NCBI GenBank assembly: GCA_022729705.1
Contig: DZAX01000008.1
Coordinates: 1-64,000, forward strand
Source: Helicobacter cetorum
GTDB lineage: Bacteria > Campylobacterota > Campylobacteria > Campylobacterales > UBA6016
DNA length: 64,000 nucleotides
Direction: 5' to 3'
In this document: positions 62,061 through 64,000 of the stretch, one piece after another
Layout: each line of letters begins with the position of its first letter
How positions within the stretch are numbered: the stretch's first letter is position 1
Notes under the pieces: model-generated
Seen by the model: the letters and a program-made list of their open reading frames with translations, nothing else
The model's database searches: none
Told to the model about the DNA's origin: nothing
Translations under genes and position numbers: made by a program

Positions 62061-62070
62061 TGCGCGACCC

Positions 62071-63444
62071 TCATAGTCTTGATATCCATGTTTTTAACCC
62101 TTCATTGTCAAACTGAAAGTTTTGCGTTACAATATTTCTACTTTTAAGAGCCTCGATAAACTCGTATCTTTTTAAAGATGGTACATAAAATAAAAAATAC
62201 CCGCCACCGCCTGCGCCCAATAGTTTCCCGCCAGTAGCTCCACTTGTTACTGCAAAATCATAAAGTTCATCTAGGTATCTATTTGATATTTTTTGCGAAA
62301 ACTGTTTTTTTGTTACCCATGCCTTGTGAAGTAAAATACCAAAATCATCAAGCCTACCTTTTAGAAGCCTTGTTTTCATCTCGTAAGCCAGCTTCTTTGA
62401 GTACTCAGCAAACTCTTTTGTGCCAGAAGTAGACATATTATCTTTTTGCTCACTATGGATTTCCCCAGAATTTCTACCAGCACCCGTAAAACAAAGCACC
62501 AAGCTATCTTCAAGCTCCAGCTTTAACTCATCTGAAATTCTAAGAGGATGCACTATATTGTCTTTTTCATTGAACTCCATAAAATTAAATCCACCGAAAA
62601 CCGTAGCATACTGATCCTGCCACCCGCCAGAAATATCAAGCTCTATTCTCTCAGCATGAAAAGCCAGTTCAGCTATTTCGTATCTCGTATATTTATCTTC
62701 CCTGAAGTTATTAAATGCTCCAATTACAGCCGATAGCATCACAGCAGAACCACCGAGTCCAGAACCAGGAGGCACATCGCTTGACAGATACAAATCAAAT
62801 CCAAACTCAGGCTTTAAAACATTAAGTACTGCTTTTATTAAATCCAATCTACCATCGTACTTCAAATCTATTATATCATTGAACTCTAGTTTTAATGAAA
62901 AATCATTTGAATATATAATAATTTTTGCATCATCCCTCTTTATAAGTGAAGCATATGCGTATTTATTGATAGTGGAATTTAAGACAACACCGTTATTGTT
63001 ATAAAAATAATTAGTTATATCTGTGCCCCCGCCCGCAAAACTGATTCTAACCGGCGACTTTGCTTTTGATATAATTTTGCTTTCACTGTTCCAGTTAAAA
63101 CTATTTTTTGTAACAATTGCCTTGAGTGTTTTATCTTTTCTCAAGATTGGAACTAGTTTTGCTCTCGTGTCCAATAATTTTAGTAAGCCCTCTTTTCCAA
63201 CATCGTTTTCAAACAAAAAAATAAATTCATAATTAGCATATTTAGATACCATATCATGCAGACCTGCGCCAGAAAGCAACGCTCTTCTAATATCTCCGTC
63301 TGTAGCGCAGGAGACTATTTGTGAGTTTTTATTAGATAAAAAAACCAATCCGTTGTGATTTTCATCTATAAGATATAGCGCATCTTTAATTGATGCTTCC
63401 TCATCTAAGCAAAATTTATTTAGAACTAAAATATCTTCTATCAA
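62071..63444 (-). CDS. CBS-domain/GHMP sugar kinase (HddA-like)
   Basis: A 457-aa fusion. Residues about 8-125 form a tandem CBS-type regulatory module (LDEEASIKDALYLIDENHNGLVFL, CATDGDIRRALLSG). Residues about 128-457 form a GHMP kinase: SPVRISFAGGGTDITNYFYNNNGVVL, the ATP loop DVPPGSGLGGSAVMLSAV (about 228-245), ELDISGGWQDQYATVFGG and the late GGKLLGAGGGGYFLFY. The kinase half resembles D-glycero-D-manno-heptose 7-phosphate kinase HddA, and the nucleotidyltransferase gene just upstream overlaps it by 4 nt, as in heptose pathways. CBS modules usually sense adenosine nucleotides, so activity may respond to energy status. Confidence 0.82.
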   Translation of the reverse strand: MIEDILVLNKFCLDEEASIKDALYLIDENHNGLVFLSNKNSQIVSCATDGDIRRALLSGAGLHDMVSKYANYEFIFLFENDVGKEGLLKLLDTRAKLVPILRKDKTLKAIVTKNSFNWNSESKIISKAKSPVRISFAGGGTDITNYFYNNNGVVLNSTINKYAYASLIKRDDAKIIIYSNDFSLKLEFNDIIDLKYDGRLDLIKAVLNVLKPEFGFDLYLSSDVPPGSGLGGSAVMLSAVIGAFNNFREDKYTRYEIAELAFHAERIELDISGGWQDQYATVFGGFNFMEFNEKDNIVHPLRISDELKLELEDSLVLCFTGAGRNSGEIHSEQKDNMSTSGTKEFAEYSKKLAYEMKTRLLKGRLDDFGILLHKAWVTKKQFSQKISNRYLDELYDFAVTSGATGGKLLGAGGGGYFLFYVPSLKRYEFIEALKSRNIVTQNFQFDNEGLKTWISRL

Positions 63445-64000
63445 AGTATCTCCAATCCGCCAATTGCTTGTTTGAACCTATAATAATCTTCTGGAACGCC
63501 TATATCTATAAAAAATCCATTATGCTTATAAGCATTAACTTTTAGACCGGCACCTAACTGAGTTTTAATTTCCGTTTCTACGGCAAAAACTTCATCATAT
63601 ATGTTATAAAAAAAATCCAACCCGTTAAATAAGTAGATGCCCGCATTTATCCAAGCATTCCTGCTATTTACTTGCTTTTCAAAAAAATTTATTATTGTCT
63701 CATCGTCTACCTCTAGTGTGCCATATCTATCGCAATCGTTTACAGCAACAGATACAATGCAAACACTAGCCGATGTATTTTTAGTAAATAAGCTTAAATC
63801 TACGTCACAAAATGTATCGCCATTAAAAACTAATATTTTAGAATCTTTTTTTAATCCAATATGCTTTATTGCATACTTAATTGCACCGCCAGTCCCCATT
63901 GGTTGATTCTCTTTAATAATATGTATTTTTTCATCTCCGGCATAATGGCTCTCAATGATATCGGAAAAGTGGTGCGTAAGAAGATAAATATCCTGAATAT
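63441..64000 (-). CDS. Sugar-phosphate nucleotidyltransferase (HddC-like), 5' end beyond window
   Basis: The frame is open to the window edge (…IQDIYLLTHHFSDIIESHYA upstream of 63899), so the real start is outside. The visible C-terminal roughly 186 residues contain NQPMGTGGAIKYAI, KILVFNGDTFCDVDLSLF (metal Asp), SRNAWINAGIYLFNG and FFIDIGVPEDYYRFKQA. These are typical of heptose-1-phosphate guanylyltransferase HddC and related GDP/dTDP-sugar pyrophosphorylases. With the GHMP kinase it probably makes an activated heptose for the surface glycan. Confidence 0.8.
   Translation of the reverse strand, partial: IQDIYLLTHHFSDIIESHYAGDEKIHIIKENQPMGTGGAIKYAIKHIGLKKDSKILVFNGDTFCDVDLSLFTKNTSASVCIVSVAVNDCDRYGTLEVDDETIINFFEKQVNSRNAWINAGIYLFNGLDFFYNIYDEVFAVETEIKTQLGAGLKVNAYKHNGFFIDIGVPEDYYRFKQAIGGLEIL

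Noticed and set aside
1-64000. CRISPR arrays, rRNA and tRNA genes
   Set aside because: No regularly spaced direct repeats and no rRNA or cloverleaf-like sequence were noticed on either strand by eye; a tRNAscan/Infernal run would be decisive.

Overview
The window looks like a piece of a low-to-moderate-GC Campylobacterota (epsilonproteobacterial) chromosome. This rests on the character of the uvrC, moaA, queD and ilvA products, the tightly overlapping genes, the poly-G tracts inside surface-glycan genes, and the many SpoIIE/PP2C-type signalling proteins. No rRNA, tRNA or CRISPR array was recognised. Genus is not claimed.

Region 1 (1-8.5 kb) is a patchwork. A broken prophage-type polyvalent protein runs into the 3' end of uvrC. 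It is followed by a DciA-like (DUF721) gene, a YkvA-family gene that seems to have lost its ATG, a deleted IS481-type element, moaA, an unknown gene, queD and a lipoprotein cytochrome c.

Region 2 (8.7-20.5 kb) is the most interesting signalling region. It holds a divergent soluble PP2C phosphatase and a SiaA-B-C-like partner-switching set: membrane HAMP-PP2C phosphatase, CheY-like receiver, SiaB-type kinase and SiaC/DUF1987 phosphoprotein. After ilvA and a decayed IS comes a translationally coupled three-gene operon: YfiR-like periplasmic protein, TonB-dependent receptor, and a CHASE8-HAMP-PAS-PAS protein ending in a PP2C phosphatase instead of the GGDEF domain expected in a YfiN-type protein. 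Three PP2C outputs therefore lie within 12 kb of one kinase/target pair, and no diguanylate cyclase is present. Three copies of a dispersed, hairpin-rich repeat with compensatory changes sit in the intergenic gaps of 7.3-13.2 kb.

Region 3 (20.7-64 kb, all on the minus strand, running off the right edge) is a large surface-polysaccharide/glycan-modification locus. In transcription order from the right edge it has: a heptose-type nucleotidyltransferase and a CBS-GHMP kinase; a nonulosonic-acid (sialic/legionaminic-like) module with a NeuB-SAF-TIM-barrel fusion and a cytidylyltransferase-VOC fusion; aminotransferase, methyltransferases, SDRs and sugar isomerases; an LIC12162-type protein; radical SAM enzymes and a second cytidylyltransferase; FkbM and 2-hydroxyacid dehydrogenase; rfbF, two nucleotide-sugar enzymes, and a CDP-glucose dehydratase remnant cut by IS debris; a DegT aminotransferase; glycosyltransferases; two asparagine synthetase-like amidotransferases; and a terminal DUF354 protein, oxidoreductase and methyltransferase.

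Three genes of this locus (26.8-27.8, 51.8-52.8 and 57.3-58.1 kb) are each split by a frameshift lying exactly on a run of eight G on the coding strand. This is the signature of phase-variable contingency loci, all OFF in this sequence, although homopolymer sequencing error must be excluded. Remnants of two IS481-type families, an IS3-type family, two MITE-like insertions and a VapBC-like toxin-antitoxin remnant mark the locus as recombinogenic.
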